Shown: one piece after another, positions 14,971-15,952 of the stretch | How positions within the stretch are numbered: the first letter of the stretch is position 1 | Layout of the letters: every line of letters begins with the position of its first letter | Source: an uncultured Eubacteriales bacterium | Lineage (GTDB): Bacteria > Bacillota > Clostridia > Oscillospirales > Oscillospiraceae | Direction: 5' to 3' | DNA length: 15,952 nt | NCBI GenBank assembly: GCA_900555735.1 | Contig: USMI01000030.1 | Span: 1 to 15,952 of the forward strand | Made by a program: the position numbers and the translations under genes | The notes under the pieces: model-generated | The model's input: the letters and a program-made list of their open reading frames with translations, nothing else | What the model was told of the DNA's origin: nothing | Databases searched by the model: none

Positions 14971-15717
14971 ATGGAAAGAACTTGGAAAAAGACGTTGGCG
15001 GCAGGTATTGCGGCAGTCGTGATCGTTGTCGCACTTGTGCTGGCGGGAGGGAGGCTCACTGATCATACAGCTCCGGCGGATCAGGGGCCTTCCGCTATGC
15101 AGCAAACAGATGCTGACCGTCAGCAGGAGCAGACGCTGGACCCCGATGACCCTGATGTCGTTGGCCCAAAGCAAAATGGCAATCGAGAGGTCACGGGAAG
15201 TACGACGGGAAATTCCGGCGGGCAGGATCAGTATCATACAGACCCTGTGCCTGAAGGGCGGCCTCAGCCGGTGGAACCGGGCAGTACAGCAGTAGACACG
15301 GATACCAGGCTGACGTGTACGATCTCCATTTCCTGTGCCACGATACTGGACAACATGGATCTGTGCGCAGAGAATAAACTGGCGCTGGTGCCGTCGGACG
15401 GCGTGATACTTCCGGCGACAACGGTTACTTTTTCGCCGGGTGAAAGCGTATGCGACGTGCTGCAGCAGGTATGCCGGGATTACGGCATCCACCTGGAGTC
15501 TGAATTTACCCCCATGTATAACAGCGCTTATATTCAAGGCCTCAATAATCTCTATGAGTTTGATGTGGGCAACGAGTCCGGCTGGATGTACAAGGTCAAC
15601 GGCTGGTTCCCCAACTACGGCTGTTCCCGCTATCAGGTAGAAGACGGCGATGTGATCTGCTGGGTCTACACATGCGATTTGGGTGCGGACGTAGGTGATA
15701 ACTCTATGAGCGGTTGA
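14971..15717 (+). CDS. N-terminally anchored DUF4430 / transcobalamin C-terminal-like protein
   Basis: 248 residues. The ATG has an AAAGAGG site (14959-14965). An uncleaved-looking membrane helix (about 8-26) tethers it. Residues about 30-110 are a polar, Pro/Gln/Asp-rich linker. Residues about 112-240 form the DUF4430 beta domain: an ISISC strand, a segment GESVCDVLQQVCRDYGI, then GWMYKVNGWFPNYG (204-217) and DGDVICWVYT. This arrangement matches the C-terminal beta domain of intrinsic factor/transcobalamin, which covers one face of bound cobalamin. The domain has eight cysteines, so disulfides are possible. As the last gene of the unit, directly after the alpha6/alpha6-barrel gene, it completes a split intrinsic-factor-like pair. 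DUF4430 proteins are also known without proven corrinoid binding, so the ligand is an inference supported by the riboswitch. Confidence 0.86.
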   Translation: MERTWKKTLAAGIAAVVIVVALVLAGGRLTDHTAPADQGPSAMQQTDADRQQEQTLDPDDPDVVGPKQNGNREVTGSTTGNSGGQDQYHTDPVPEGRPQPVEPGSTAVDTDTRLTCTISISCATILDNMDLCAENKLALVPSDGVILPATTVTFSPGESVCDVLQQVCRDYGIHLESEFTPMYNSAYIQGLNNLYEFDVGNESGWMYKVNGWFPNYGCSRYQVEDGDVICWVYTCDLGADVGDNSMSG

Positions 15718-15747
15718 GATCGTTAGATACGGCTTGCTTTAGAAAAA

Positions 15748-15800
15748 GAGGGAGATGGGGCCTTGGTGCTGATTACCAAAGGCCCCATCTTCCTCGTTTC
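15748..15800 (+). terminator. Operon-end intrinsic terminator
   Basis: A long stem pairs 15748-15762 with 15781-15795 (one G-U pair) and is extended inward by TTGGT (15763-15767) with ACCAA (15775-15779). It starts 30 bases after the last stop codon. The following T-run is weak (GTTTC), but the stem of about 20 bp is very stable, and A-rich sequence on its left would suit termination from the other strand as well. Confidence 0.75.
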
Positions 15801-15952
15801 AAAGCGGTCTTGGCAGCCCGACAAAAGCGAAGAGCAGCTTTTCGGTGTCGTGCAAGTTTACCACTGAATGCATAGACCTTCCCTACGCGGCGCTAATTAA
15901 TGTGCACTGAATAACAGAAAAAGCCTTATATTTCAATCCATAGAGGCCAATC
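15801..15952. other. Downstream intergenic sequence, no gene recognised
   Basis: No ribosome site plus reading frame of useful length is seen on either strand. A 24-codon frame on the minus strand (15799-15873) has no clear ribosome site. No tRNA, repeat array or promoter could be supported. Confidence 0.5.

Noticed and set aside
15799..15873. 24-codon open frame on the minus strand
   Set aside because: Too short, no clear ribosome site, overlaps the edge of the operon terminator, and no known family recognised.

Overview
The window reads as one self-contained operon on the + strand, about 15.6 kb long, from a Gram-positive, probably gut-associated Clostridia (Oscillospiraceae-like) chromosome. 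This assignment rests on strong AGGAGG-type ribosome sites, short Sec signal peptides ending in AxA, cohesin and dockerin modules, FIVAR, Big and InlB-type surface modules, and a GC-rich coding style. It is an inference from style, not a database match.

Layout. Positions 1-150 hold a long inverted repeat built from TGCGTATT-like units. A good sigma-A promoter (151-179) is followed by a leader with a perfect 32-nt palindrome, a cobalamin riboswitch (about 314-552) and two tandem intrinsic terminators (599-638, 654-680). Ten genes follow in the same direction: a small HNH-repeat-like protein (707-1156); a 1364-residue membrane-anchored scaffold with a cohesin-like domain (1244-5338); a secreted protein with a transcobalamin-C-like domain (DUF4430), two dockerins and a cohesin (5344-7215); a secreted dockerin protein (7216-8982); a secreted double-cohesin plus dockerin protein (8998-11100); a membrane-anchored cohesin-like plus InlB-repeat protein (11202-12119); a MotA/TolQ/ExbB channel protein (12116-12736); a DUF2149 ExbD-like partner (12733-13035); an anchored alpha6/alpha6-barrel protein (13054-14952); and an anchored DUF4430 protein (14971-15717). 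A strong hairpin terminator closes the unit at 15748-15800. The last 150 bases hold nothing I can assign.

Working model (inference). The riboswitch ties expression to corrinoid status. The last two proteins together carry the two domains of vertebrate intrinsic factor/transcobalamin (alpha6/alpha6 barrel plus beta domain), split over adjacent genes and both membrane-tethered. A second beta domain sits on a secreted protein that can join a cohesin-dockerin network anchored by the scaffold and by the InlB-repeat protein. The ExbB-like/DUF2149 pair, translationally coupled to that anchored cohesin-like protein, could supply proton-motive force to the assembly. The window may therefore encode an energised, scaffolded surface machine for capturing corrinoids in a monoderm bacterium. 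No ABC transporter (BtuCDF) and no cobalamin biosynthesis gene is visible here.
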